A stretch of 64,000 bases of DNA from Chiua virens. Taxonomy: Eukaryota > Basidiomycota > Agaricomycetes > Boletales > Boletaceae. The stretch spans positions 2,356,001-2,420,000 of the forward strand of contig JAHNUO010000003.1 of assembly GCA_019787685.1 (NCBI GenBank), written 5' to 3'. The notes beneath the pieces are model-generated. The model ran no database searches. It was not told where the DNA came from and worked only from the letters and a program-made list of their open reading frames with translations. The position numbers and the translations under genes are program-made. Of the stretch, positions 13,001 through 24,311 are shown piece by piece. Position 1 is the first letter of the stretch. Every line of letters begins with the position of its first letter.

Positions 13001-14176
13001 GACAGCTCCGCCTGCTGCAAGCCATCTGGTTGGTGGTTGTCGACAATAATCATGATACTCGATGGTTGCATCACATCTCTGGTCTTGTTATAGACCCCAG
13101 TAAACGTTTCCTCGAGAACAATGTCTGGAGAAGATGCCTGTGGCTCTACAGCGTCCACTTTGGCACGCATCGCGGCCAAATCGGCGAAATCAACTTCCTC
13201 GATCTCTTCTTGACCGTCGTGAGTATGTTGGTCCATCTCCCCAGCGCCTCGCGCGATGGCATCGACCTCTGCACGGACTTTGGCCATGTCCGCGAAGTCA
13301 ATTTCTTCAAGGTCATCCTGAGCATCACCTTCTGAATCCGAGTCTGAACCGGATGCATTTTCACGGAACAACCGGGCGACGCGGTCAGCAGTTGGAACGT
13401 GTGACGCCTCCGTCGTGTCTAAACCACAAGTGTATATCAGTCATCGTCCCAGCATCCACATGAGGGACAAAGCAAACCCTCACCATCGACTTCTGGCGCG
13501 GGTTGCAGCACCTCTTCCGACTGCTGGAACAAGAATGGGGTCAACGTCGCCCTCACGAACTTGATAGGTCGTAAAAGCGGACGGTCGGAATAGAGCAAGT
13601 CAGAGAGTGTATCTCTCCCGTTCAAGGACTTTGCCATGGCACCAAGGCCGGAGCCGCCACCGAGACGTGAACGGCGTGGTGTGCCATAGAATTCCCCTCT
13701 ATCGGACCCACGTCCTCTACCCCTACCCCGACCACGCCCTCCTGTCCCTCTCGACGTTGAATCGCCGCGCCGGGGACTAGCCGTCCCCCTCAAGCCTGCC
13801 AAAGGTGTCCCAATACCCGATCTCGACTTGGGCGCCCTCGCCCTCCAGGGTCCACTCCCTCTGTTCACATTGCCGGCCCCGCTCGCGCCTGTGGGGGACG
13901 ATGCAAGATAAGGGATTTATCCCACACTGACAAGGGATTGGGGTGTGATGGACAACCACCCGCGACGCACCCGGTAGAGGCGACGGTTCTTCCCACTGCT
14001 GTATCATCACGTCGAACTCTGCATTCGAATTGGGGTAGCGATTGCGAGGAGCGCGATCGGCGGGGGCCGTCGCACCAGTACCGCCCTGGCCGCGACCGCG
14101 ACCTCGACCTCGACCTCGACCTCGACCTCGTCCACGTCCACGATTGTTGTTGTTGATTGTTGTTGCCTCGAGGCAT
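10042..14176 (-). CDS. Sqs1-like R3H and G-patch splicing/ribosome-biogenesis factor
   Basis: Five exons: 14176-13932, 13888-13484, 13418-12705, 12655-11004 and 10950-10042, about 1,307 residues. Order: Arg-Gly repeat N-terminus (RGRGRGRG), second RG patch, acidic region, a 35-40 residue tandem repeat (about 12190-12960), a very acidic Glu/Asp region, an R3H domain with VHEMAAIFG, and a C-terminal G-patch with GFKMLASMGWSEGDRIG ending GLGATR. R3H plus G-patch is the architecture of yeast Sqs1/Pfa1, a nuclear activator of the DEAH helicase Prp43 in spliceosome disassembly and rRNA processing. Introns of 43, 65, 49 and 53 bp keep frame. Oddities: the natural start MPRGNNN at 14176 is out of frame by one surplus base at about 14156 in an AAC repeat; an in-frame ATG at 14235 gives a less likely leader. 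Function is inferred from the family. Confidence 0.85.
12190..12960 (-). repeat. In-frame tandem repeat inside the Sqs1-like gene
   Basis: Six to seven diverged units of about 105-120 bp encode variants of DMPVEETxLSTTPDAV followed by PTGETPxSSDAPHSSNG. One unit straddles the 49-bp intron at 12656-12704. Units differ by substitutions and small in-frame length changes, as expected for a rapidly evolving disordered linker. Confidence 0.75.
12656..12704 (-). other. Intron derived from a coding repeat unit
   Basis: GTAAGC donor at 12704 and TTTTAG acceptor at 12656 join NFVPP to DMCIEE in frame. Inside the intron, CGTTGGATGAGCTAGGTGCA (plus strand) aligns almost base for base with exonic copies such as 12441-12460. 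Relative to the coding copies it has lost the reading frame and gained a TAG. Confidence 0.7.
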
Positions 14177-14235
14177 GAAGTAAAGATAGGGCGGAAAGAG
14201 TGGAATAGATACAAGTTGAGATTGGCAGAACCCAT

Positions 14236-17136
14236 GCGTACGGACGAGTCAAGGCTACTCGGCGCCGCGATGGATGCGCCGATAGCCGGCCGATGCCGTA
14301 CCGCTGGCAACCTTTTCTCTGACTGCACCGTCACTGACTACGCTCGAAGTGGTACTCTGCAGCTGCTTGTGTATTCGAGTTATTTTGCCACGACCACTGG
14401 CCCATAACGTGGAAGCAGCGAAATGACTGGTTCGACACCGACGAGCCACTAACCCGTCAGAATTTCACTCGTCAATGTTGTCACGGTTTTCCCAGCGTGT
14501 AAAGTTGACACTTGGTGCGCAAAGGTGTGCTTTATCGGTCTCTTCGGACACCCGACTGGAATAACGTCAATCTTACGGATCAGGCTTTATACGTCAGATT
14601 TAAACGCCTGAGGATGAAACCGACTTAGGGTAGGAACGCCACCCAAGGGTCTGCCTACGGGATTCAGAGACTAGAACCGACTGCTAATGCTCCAAAGAGG
14701 GTGTGTATCTAACATCCCGAAAGACCTGGCGCTCGAATATGCAACAAATTTTCAAGATCAATCCCCGGCTTACCGTGACGCGTGGAACCTCCGAAACACA
14801 CCTTATACGACGTGCCGCAATCTCAGGGTCTCTGAATCACAAGCAGAGGTAATAAATGAACGACGTTGGCACCTGGCTTGCGCATCCATGCCGCCTGTCT
14901 TCTGTTCCACTTCATCGTATCCTCGTACGTGTACTGCCATCCCTCTTTCAACCCATTTACCATACAAATACTATCCTCCAACCTCCCTGACCCCACTGCG
15001 GTGAACATAACTTCTGTTGCTGTGGCGTTGATCTTGATGTATTATGGCTCGTTCGGGTCTCCAGAATTCACCTTCATGGTGTATCGGCGGTGCATTGGTT
15101 CAAATCCGTTGCGTTCACTCGGTCATTTCCAGTCGACCAGGCAAAATTCCACTCCCGCCTCAGATGTCGTCAGGTGGGTCCTATATTACTCAAGACATTG
15201 TAGACGACCTTGCGATCAACTTTCCTGTTTAACCGACCCGACTCGTCCGCATTCTTTACTAACAAATACTCCGTGGGAAGAAAAGGTGAGCTCTTCGACG
15301 GTGACGGGCCTTCTTTCTTTCTTTCTTTCTCTCACCTTTGTATGGTCATCTTCTAACGCCCCACAGTTCTGGGTTTGTGCATCAGATTCAGACTCTCATC
15401 CCGGTCTGATAGAGCAGAGCGTAGAGTGTGCGAGGCAACAATTACTAGCCGGCTACTGCTCCACTATTTTCAACGGGCTGCATGACAGTTCGATGACCAG
15501 ATCGTGAAAGGCTTCATCCACGTCCTTCGACCATACTGAAACACTTCCTCAAGATGCTCGACTGAGTCCTACAGCACCCAAATTCTTATCTTGCCCATAT
15601 TCCATTCGTTACCCTGAGTAAATTCAAGCGCGAGTTTCGTTCAAGACGTCGAAGGTGCAGTACCTGAGGATCCATGCTATGGGGCTGCGGGAATCACCGG
15701 TGCGCAGACGGAGAATGGGGATGGATTATATTCTGGACTTTGAGGTGACACTCGACCGCTTGTGTGCTCTGCCTTCTTGTCATTCTATCATTTGCAACAT
15801 CTTGCCTGTCAATTGCAAGTATACTATAAATTGTTCACTTGGAACGAAAGCAATTACCCACAATCCTAGCACAATACTTGCAGGGACGCTCCACTGTTCT
15901 TGTATGAAGACATCTTGATGGCATCAGAATTGGCTTTCATTTGACTCTCCAATGCCAAGATTTCCGCGAGTTCCTTCCCCGTAAATGCCACAACATCTGC
16001 GGAGTACCAACACCATTCCATGAACGGAGGCTCCACCTGTTCTCAGTGATTACCACTTCATCCGGCTGTCTGGGTTTTTGGCCCATTGAAATAGCATGAA
16101 TGACTTGTGTGTTGTGTTTGACCAGACACTTGTGACACACACCTGTAACATGATGCCCCCAGATGAATATGTATATGTCACTTTTCATATCATTATTTTG
16201 ACCTCAGCACCATCACTGTCAATGCAAAACAGTACCCTTCAAGTTCAAGTGGTGGCAAACAATGAACTTATATGTGTTAGCACCGTGGCCAACCCAAAGT
16301 CACTAATACAAGCCCTGCCATCAGCATGGACAAAGTACGTTTGACTGTTCATTATGAAGCTTTAGTCAATGAAGGGAGGAGAATTGCATACTCCTGAAAG
16401 ATCGCCATGCACGACAGCCTGAGAATGTACTGTTCGTGGACCTTCAATCAGCAAGTAAGAGGCAGAAGATTATCCACCTATGGCAATGTAGGCCCTGGGC
16501 TACATCATTGACCTGTGAGATAAATTTCAATCACCCTTTAGCACCACAGATACGAATAACTGCCCACTAGACGGATTTTTCTTGAGACAGCCAGCTTGTC
16601 ATTTCTCTCGAGGTATGCCGATAATGCTCCACTTTCAGCCCAGGGACAGACCATGGCTGGTATCTTGGAGTGTAACCTGGGGTCTCTAACGGTCCCAAAT
16701 AATGGCAAAACATTCAGATGCGTCCAATTTCAGCCACACCGCGGTTTCTCTGCGAAATCGCTGTTCATAGTAAGCTAACACGCCATGCTTGATTGATGAA
16801 TCCATACATACAATTATATTTTTGTCCAGGTTTTTGTCGCACTGTAGGTACATCTTGCATGTCTTTATTGCGACCTAATGTTATTCAATTTTCACATTGT
16901 TGAGCACGTTGAAAGTATGATAACGTCACACACCTCTCTTTCATGTTGAAAACACCTCTATAGACGTCCTCACAACTTCCTGACGCAAATGGAAGGTCTC
17001 TTCGGGTCTTGTAACATGGTCTGTAAGGTCATGAGGTAGGGTTCTATCACGATCCCTACCTTATCGTCTAATTTTTACCGGTAGACGCCGGATTAACTGT
17101 TCTTGTTCCTGGTCAATTCATCCCGCATCGCTTTCT
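14236..17136. other. Long intergenic region
   Basis: About 2.9 kb without a supported gene. A (TTTC)n microsatellite lies at about 15312-15330. On the minus strand, short protein-like stretches at about 16060-15900 (for example ELAEILALESQMK) suggest a gene remnant that I cannot identify. The promoter of the Sqs1-like gene must lie in the first few hundred bases. Confidence 0.4.
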
Positions 17137-18162
17137 TCAACCCTCGAACGTGCAGCTTGAGATTTGTCCTCTCCACCTCCGCTTCTGCGATTTCCTTCTT
17201 TCCTTGCATAGTCTTCCTGTTCCATCATATCGGCGATCCTCTTTGCGGAGTATGGATGTAGCCCGCAACTTGAACGCTTCATCAACCCCTTTGTCACTTT
17301 CTCTGTGCTTGATGATAACTACCTGTAAGGGATCGCATTCCACTTCCAACGCGAGAAAACCAAAAGTAGGCATCAAGAAAATATGGTTGGTCTTCGAGGC
17401 AACATCTTTTTAAGAGCTCACGAATAATCGCTTGCGAGTCTGTATTTGACATCGTTGTTCGAATTACCGGTTCTGAACCGCGGTGATGCATACATGACAT
17501 CGCTCTTGGTTCCATAGCCTTCGATATAAGTCTTTGACCTGGTCCACCAGTCTTCCATTTCTACCTCCCGAGACCGGTGAAAACAAGTGCTACGGCACCT
17601 TTGATTGGCACATAGTCTCTACGAATAGCCTGTGGTTCATTCGCGCCGTCGCTTTTATTTTGCCTGCGCGCATACAGAACAACAAGAGATGGATGCCGGC
17701 ATGGGATAACTGTTTGACGAATTTGTAAGGCGTTTCAAGAGCTCTGAAATAGTCATCGTCCTTCATCGGAGGCTCGTTGAGAGGCATGGCTTCGAATATG
17801 GTAAACTTGGTCTCATCAAATTCGAGTTCGTGTCGAGTCAATGGCATCCTACCACCATCGCCGACGTCTGACGCTCGGACTCAGTGCCACACTGCTTCCG
17901 CGCAATGAGGTTGAAACGTTGATGACTGAGCTTTTCCCCACGCCTTGTTCGTCGAACAGTATGATGTTGACCAAGTCACCGTGACTAGCGGGTCTTTCGT
18001 CTAGCGATATGCACTAAGCAACGCATTCGTCAGTTTACTCTGAATCGATCCCGGATTTCATTCCGGTATCACTCACACTATCAGCAGTTCCCCGAGGAAG
18101 GCGAGTTGGGACCAGTTGCCTTCATCTTAGAAGACGAAGGTGAAGCAAAGCGAACAACAACG
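17137..18162 (-). pseudogene. P-loop GTPase (AIG1/septin-like fold) pseudogene
   Basis: Minus strand, read from about 18020 downward: a Walker A segment FDEQGVGKSSVIN, then in other frames an N-terminal G-domain continuation, then FTIFEAMPLNEPPMKDDDY where DTxGLNEP is expected (switch II, G3), a hydrophobic GIHLLLFCMRAGKI strand, FTGL followed in another frame by EDWWTRSKTYIEGYG, and a C-terminal hydrophilic part. This order matches the small GTPases that are expanded in Agaricomycetes. At least three frame changes separate the blocks, one right after Walker A, where a short stretch seems duplicated, and one at about 17565. Too many for introns with good signals, so I call it a pseudogene. 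Confidence 0.55.
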
Positions 18163-18881
18163 CGATTAGTTAGTGGCAGCCGAGTGTCACATGAGTGGTA
18201 AATTACCCGTGGATAAGTATGACTGGGCTTTCAAGGTGGTCATTTTTTTCAAGGGAAAAACTTGGGAAACTTGGTTGGTCGACGTGGTGATTGTGAATGA
18301 GGAATGGCAGTCCAACCCTCGAGAGCCCAGCACAAGTCCTCCTGGGCTAGAATCGGAACATGGGGCATTAACTTGATTAAGTACTTCATTTATTGAGTCA
18401 TAATTTAAAAACCTGTGTGAATTTGAACTTCGCCAAGAGAATATTCAAAAGGACGCTCAACGTTCGACGTTTAATATTAATGTTTAAAGAATGCTCAACC
18501 TTGACGTCCGTTGTATCCAATGAACTCACCTGAATAACATCTTCCGAGACGATTACACTAGTCCGACCACATGATCGGGACCGGCTTGGATTGTTGTGAA
18601 TACTAAGGCCTGGTTTTGTGTCATTACCACGTGGCGTTGGTCTCAACCAAGTGGAAGGAGCAATTTCCTCCATTGCAAGGCAATATACACTACAAGAAAT
18701 ATTCAAAACGAGTGTCAGCATCCATTCGATGGATAAAGGCACACTATGACAAATAACATCAATCAGAAATGGAGGCGATGTATAACATACTTGTAGTAAC
18801 TGGAAGGAGAGATGAGATTCGAAACTGAAACGCATGTAACACACATGACAACTGAGAATGCGCAAACAATTCTCGAGGTTC
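18163..18881. other. Intergenic region
   Basis: AT-rich, no supported gene. The long minus frame that overlaps it is a shadow running out of the 3' end of the membrane-protein gene at 18882-19786. Confidence 0.4.
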
Positions 18882-19786
18882 CTACTTGTGCTCCTCCTCG
18901 GTCTCCTCATGCGCCTCCATACTGACCTTTTCGTCGTCGATATACTGAGGAGGAGCAACGAAAAGGGTCTCAGGGACTGGTCCGTATAGAATGTATTCGT
19001 GATCGAGGGTCTCTTCAGCACGCTCACCCCGCACGGTGCGGTAAGCCAGAACGGACAAAACCCAGAACATCCTCAAAAGAACGCCGATACCGCAGCCTGA
19101 TCACAAAGATCACTATCAACGAAAACACAAGATCCGTGATGACTTACCAAGCACAAATGCGACGGCACGACCTTCCCAAGGACCGAGCGCCTTGATGGCC
19201 TTGTGGATTCGTCTCAAGAAGCTCTTGCCACGGTGTCCATGGTGCCCGTGGCGTCCATGGTGGCCACGGTGATGATGATCTTCACTATCGTGGTGGTGCT
19301 TTCCATGTTTTCCTTCCTCGCCGGATTGAAGGATGACGTTATGGGAGGAGTAACCGGCAGGTAGGATCTGGACGTGACCAGGCCTGGGCGTCACCGAGCC
19401 AGCCTCGATGGGAGGCAAGCCAAGTGCAGTGGCGGAATGCGTTGGAGATGCGGATAGCTTTCTCGCGCAGTGAGGCACCGCAGAAATGGTGGGCGAAACT
19501 CTTGTCCTTGCCCTCAGGAGATGTCATGATGACGGTGGTGCGGACGACGCCGGTGGCGACGTTGTAGTCATTGCCGTTGACGTTAGCGTTGGCCAACGCA
19601 TGGCCAAAGCGAATGTTGGCGTTTGCAGTTGGATTGACCGTCGACGATACGGATGGGTTCAGCTGCGACGAGGCTGACTGTGGATGGTTAGAATGATTGC
19701 GTCAATACTGTTACATGATTGGGGTAGCCGAGTGTCTCACCGATGCTAGCCCCCGCTAGGAGTATTGGTAAGATAGAAAGATGCAT
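18882..19786 (-). CDS. His-rich single-pass membrane protein, secretory, unknown function
   Basis: Three exons: 19786-19741, 19673-19148 and 19096-18882, about 261 residues. Exon 1 encodes a signal peptide (MHLSILPILLAGASI). The luminal/extracellular part has an NANVNGNDYNVATG segment and a conserved-looking SFAHHFCGASLREKA, then a dense His-Gly cluster (HHHRGHHGRHGHHGHRGK), a basic stretch, and one transmembrane helix spanning the last intron (VAFVLGCGIGVLLRMFWVL). The acidic tail ends EETEEEHK. Topology is type I by inspection. One surplus base near 19425-19440 shifts frame between SNAFRH and LGLPPIEAG; total exon length is 3n+1, which confirms a single extra base. This is either an assembly error or a recent break. 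The His cluster suggests metal binding, an inference only. Confidence 0.6.
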
Positions 19787-20261
19787 GGTGTTGGGTGGCT
19801 CTATTATATAAAACGGAAGAACCAGTGAAGAGTGTAGTTTGCTTGAGAGTGGTACAAGGGAGATAATGGCTAGTGTTGAAATGACTAGGGTGTAACGCTC
19901 CGTCCTGCTCCTGCACCGCTCATTTCAGACTCCGACAAGCCACTGAACCAAACCATTCCGCAGTCAAGCAACGTCACCACCTTGCCCCATTTACATGCAT
20001 TTTGCCACGACTACAACGTATGTTACCGGCGTTGAGTCGGGCAGGTATCGCCTGACGTTTCCTCCATGGAAATCAACACAACGACCAGGAGAATGCTATA
20101 TATACCTCACAAATCCTACCAGTGATGTTTTGGGTCTCGGACCCGAGGGTCTCCACCTTTTCCCATCTGCATCGGCCAGACGACATGACACCCACAGAAC
20201 TACGGTCCAGGCAAAGAGTGGTATCACTATTACAGTCCGAGGATATATATCTGCTTTTCCT
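19787..20261. other. Intergenic region between two minus-strand genes
   Basis: Contains the likely promoter of the His-rich membrane protein: a TATATAA-like element on the minus strand at about 19805-19812, some 20 bases from the ATG. No gene seen. Confidence 0.4.
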
Positions 20262-20942
20262 TTACAGGATAAAAGCTGTATGTGAAATCACACTGCGGAT
20301 GATTGCCTGCAAAGCAACAATCAGCCTGTCAGCGTCCGCAGTCAAAAGCAGCTTGTCTATCCCCGCAGGTTACTCACGCAGTGACACTGAACTTGAGCGA
20401 GGTAAATACAATCGTCAGCTTGACAGCGTTGCCAACTAATTCCGACCACCCTTTTTCGTCGAGCAGCACCATCCCCTCGTCTTCTTCCCCATGCAATCGG
20501 TAGAAACGAGCGTATATTGAGACCTCAGGCTTATACCTGAATTCGGATATCCACCAATCATCCTTGGTGGCGAAACGATGGATAAATAGATCTACTGCTT
20601 TCTGTGTTGGGGATTAGTATCATTTACCTGTGATATTTGAGCTGAAATACGCACTCGATAACTCATAGCCTGAAGTGCGGCTCTACCAAATGCACGTCTC
20701 TCGTTTCTGCATGTCACGATGACTTGGGGTGGCAACTGTTGTGCCGAGGTGACAAATTGGTGAAGGATACCGATTGCAGAAACAACATCTGCTGGTAACG
20801 CCGGAATCTGCAATTCGGAGGGTCTTGGAGTCGAGGTCGCTCGACTCATGGCTGAGCGCTGGGGGACGGAATTCGGTCGAGTGATACTTGAGAAGCCTCG
20901 TGGCGTAACACAAATGGGCGTGCGATGAATAGGGGTTGCCAT
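20262..20942 (-). CDS. Small protein of unknown function
   Basis: Three exons: 20942-20655, 20601-20378 and 20325-20262, about 191 residues, with introns of 53 and 52 bp that carry standard donors and acceptors and keep frame. The N-terminal third is Ser/Thr/Pro-rich and disordered; the middle (CRNERRAFGRAALQAM, then WWISEFRYKPEVSIYARFY) is compact. The end of exon 2 (GMVLLDEKGWSELVGNAVKL) recalls the last strands of the ubiquitin-like domains found in fungal proteins, but I cannot show that. The terminal exon is short, and without the second intron the protein would stop 20 residues earlier. The start lies 45 bp from a divergent tRNA gene. Confidence 0.5.
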
Positions 20943-20986
20943 CTGACACGTTGTCGTGTATGACTGATATTCACACTTACAGTATC

Positions 20987-21060
20987 GGTTCGATGGCGTA
21001 GTTGGTTATCGCATCTGTCTAACACACAGAAGGTCCTCAGTTCGAGCCTGGGTCGAATCA
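20987..21060 (+). tRNA. tRNA-Val (AAC)
   Basis: A 74-base cloverleaf. The acceptor stem GGTTCGA pairs with TCGAATC with one G-U pair; the D arm is TGGCGTAGTTGGTTATC; anticodon stem TCTGT/ACAGA closes the loop CTAACAC with anticodon AAC; T arm CTCAG-TTCGAGC-CTGGG. The final A is the discriminator, and CCA is not encoded, as usual in eukaryotes. No intron. Two or three bases after the end a TTTT run begins, suitable as a polymerase III terminator. Confidence 0.95.
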
Positions 21061-21484
21061 TTAATTTTGGTCTCCTTTTCTCCCTGTATTTTTGTCAACC
21101 GACACGTCCTTCAATCCTTCCGTCTTATGAATATGAATCCCCCAATTCGGGCACCTACTGTCCGCCAGTGTCAGTCGATTGAGGCCGATCGACTCGTCAC
21201 TCCAAGCGCGTAGTGACGTCATTCAACCGCCAAAAAATGATTTATGTGCGCGGGCCATTGGAAGAAGACGACCTCGCCAAGCATGTGGGTGTGCAGGACA
21301 TACATTGTGGAACTTGGCAAGTCTCCTTTGTCATAGTGGAAGTCGTGGAAATATGGGTGCCGAGCCTTTCTCGGCGAATTATTCCGATTGGTCTAAGTTT
21401 CACTCGTTTCCGCAGCCATTCGGTTTCGCATATCCTACCAACCAGCTGATTGGACCTCAGCTTGGTTTCCTCCTTGGTACTTTC
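21061..21484. other. Upstream region of the esterase-like gene
   Basis: No separate gene. It should hold the promoter of the gene at 21485-23071; no clear TATA box stands out. Confidence 0.4.
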
Positions 21485-23071
21485 ATGGCGCCAAACTCGA
21501 CCACAAGTCTGTTCTGCACCTTACGGCCCCGCTTACTGGTCCGTAAAAGTGATCGCCCTTGGGGCCTTAATTACATTTGCCATTGCCCTCTATACCTTTT
21601 CGTCCGTCGAGTTCTCTTTTCGAGCGTCCGACTGGTCCTCCATCTTCGCAGGCCGCCAACGAGGTACATGCTCGCCCGAAGCATGGTCCTCGGGGTATTG
21701 GACGAATGGTCCAAACACCGACTTGCCTGCGCTCACTCATCCAGATCAGGCACTCACGTTTGCCGGGTTCGAAGGATGTGCGGCAGATCGGGAATATTAT
21801 TGGCATTTGGGCGCAGACCACGAAGAACAGTTCGATAGATTTCCTGTGGTCGATTCGTACAAGTGGCAACCGTCGTCACGGTGTGAGGTCCAGCCGCTCG
21901 ACGGGGCTGCCATGGTCAAAGACATGGTCGAAAATGGTGGTTGGCTTCTTCTGGGAGGTGCGCTGACCATTTCTTCGTTTTTGGATCCCAACCTCACCTC
22001 GACGCCGTGGACGTGGACAGACTCGATCACCGAGAATCACTTCTTCTCGCTCTCGTGCCTTCTCTACCCCCACGTCCGTGCGACCCCGAATTATACCGAA
22101 AACCCATATTTCGACAGAGCATGGCCACAAAAGTTATACCTTTCCCCTACGTCACCTTTAATATCCAAACTCAACTTCCCCGCCGATTTCTCGATCGAGA
22201 ACACACCGCTCGTCCTTTTCCGCCGAGTCGACCTCCTGCTTAATCAGCCCGACCTCGAAACGCTATACCAAAATACCTTGCGGACGGAACTGGAGGATCA
22301 AGATCCCAATGCCGCCAATACCACGCAACGTCTCTTTAGCGAGGAATCAACGTGGTCGCTGTCCCCTTCGGAATACATGCCTATCCTTTTGGCACCGCCC
22401 CCAGAGGGCAACTTTGGAACCATCGTCGTGAGCACGGCCGGACACTGGACCACCACGTTGATGAGCGCCTATCGTAACGAAGAGGCTGGCGACGAAGCCG
22501 GTTATGGCATCGATGGCGTCAAGGCGTTCTTCAAGGTGGCCATGCGGACGTGGGCAGGCCAGGTCCAAGAGGCGATCAACGAATACCGACGCAACGGTGG
22601 GACACGACCCAAGCAGGTCGTCGTGAGGGCGTACTTGCCCGGCCACGAGGACTGCCACGATCATCGTGAGCCGTGGACGGAGATTGAACCGTACAGGTGG
22701 CGGTGGTACAATTGGCCATGGATCAAGGATTTCAATGCGATTTTCCAGGTCGGTGTTGACGTGTCTTGCGCGCACGGGGAAGTAATATATGCTAACCACA
22801 CTCTTTGTATCCGGGAAACAGGACCTTCTTGCGACACGTGAATTCCCCGATATCTATTACCTATCCATCGACCGACCAGGCCGTCTACGGCCCGATGCGG
22901 TGCGTTCGTCCTTGTTACATGTCAAATGTATCTTGTGTGCTCATGATTTTTCAATCATAGCATGCGTCCGGTGATTGCCTGCACATCATGTCGGGTGCTG
23001 GCGTCCTAGAAGGATGGTCACACTACATTTGGCACTTTGTCACGCGGGAGATTCCCGGACGGATACGATAA
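21485..23071 (+). CDS. Membrane-anchored SGNH/PC-esterase-like protein
   Basis: Four exons: 21485-21957, 22021-22748, 22822-22899 and 22961-23071, about 463 codons. An N-terminal signal anchor (VIALGALITFAIALYTF) is followed by a luminal region with CSPEAWSSGYW. The first intron falls inside a GDSITENHFFSL block, the nucleophile motif of GDSL/PC-esterases; the C-terminus has YLSIDRPGRLRPDAH and GDCLHI, compatible with the catalytic Asp and His. Such proteins act on acyl groups of glycans in the secretory pathway; the substrate is unknown. The start fits MAPNSTTSLF at 21485, but a CCCC run at 21527-21530 is one base too long to join LRP to AYWSVKV in frame; three C residues would restore it. 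This is probably a sequencing error. No other in-frame ATG exists before the anchor. Confidence 0.7.
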
Positions 23072-24311
23072 GGACAAAAAACTGGAGACAGATGGGGGTT
23101 CATGTATATTGGGGACGATGACTATTTAGGCTTTACCCCGTCGCCTCCAACATGGACAGCCCCCCGCTCCTTGGCGGCACCCGGGAATCACCGGACGTTA
23201 TCCTGGTGCTGATCATGATGGACGTTTGAACCCTGGGGGGCTGTGGACGCTAGAACGTTAGGACTTTCTTTTCGATCTCGGCTTGGTTTATACGTACACC
23301 GACGTTCTCTTGAGCTATATACCTCTACATTCTATGACAATCTTTACTCTATCTCGATTTGATACTTGTATTGCTTGGTAGGGTGGCCCTGTGGCCGGGG
23401 GTCGAGATGTGGCGTGAACGCAAGGGTCGAGGCGTTCAGACGTTTGGTGCGGGGTCGGACTGTGTGCCGTCCGTTACGTTTGGCAAGGACATGATCGATT
23501 GATCAATCGATCAACCACGCCTTTCGGACAAAACCCGCGTTACAGTGTATGACAGATCGATTCCGGCGACATACGCATCCACGGGCGCGATCTAGGCCTA
23601 GACTACCTTCAAGATAACCAACAGGATTTATCACTCGCCTTCCCGGTTCTGATACGTACGGTACGCAAACGCTCCAACTCGTACGCTTATACATCAATAT
23701 GATGCGTCTCACACGAATCGTACGATCATCTGATCATCCGGTCATATATTCATTTTGCGGCGTGAATTCAGCTTAGAATGGGCAAGTGGCACTGCAGTGA
23801 GCATGTGGACGCGACAGTGCCTTGACGAATTTGGATACGGGTTTATTATCACGATTCGAAGCTATGTGCGACCCGCCAGACGCGGGATGTATAACGTGGA
23901 TTATATCATGGATACTAGTCTATAGCGAGGCTTGTTTTTGTTTGCGAGTACAGCGACAGAATGAGGGAAAGGGTTGGAATAGTGCCGTGACACCTGACAG
24001 ATAATGAACGTAAGCCTGAGACAATGATGCGGCCTACTACTACTAGTATGTGGTGGTGGGTGGTCAGGAACAATAGCGACATGCCAGTGTGGTATGAGAA
24101 AACTGAGGAGCGCGTGGATCGGAAAGCTAGAGTCGATATCGTATAACAAAACGTCCACGTGAAGAATATGCCTAAGTATATAAGTATATATATATATATA
24201 TGTGATAGCGATAATCGCCCACGAAATTCGGAATGATAACGCATGCTGGAAGAACTCGAAGTGAACTAGGGCTCCGGCGCGTCCGGACGAGATACATGTG
24301 GTGGGTTAACG
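23072..24311. other. Intergenic region
   Basis: 3' flanks of two convergent genes. No gene seen. Confidence 0.5.
24176..24201. repeat. (TA)n microsatellite
   Basis: Short alternating TATATA tract between the convergent genes. Confidence 0.8.

Noticed and set aside
13938..14156. Plus-strand frame over the RG-rich exon (repeated DLDLDL)
   Set aside because: It is the antisense of the Arg-Gly codon repeat in the first exon of the Sqs1-like gene.
18398..19027. 209-codon minus frame
   Set aside because: It overlaps the last exon of the His-rich membrane protein in another frame and has no domain.
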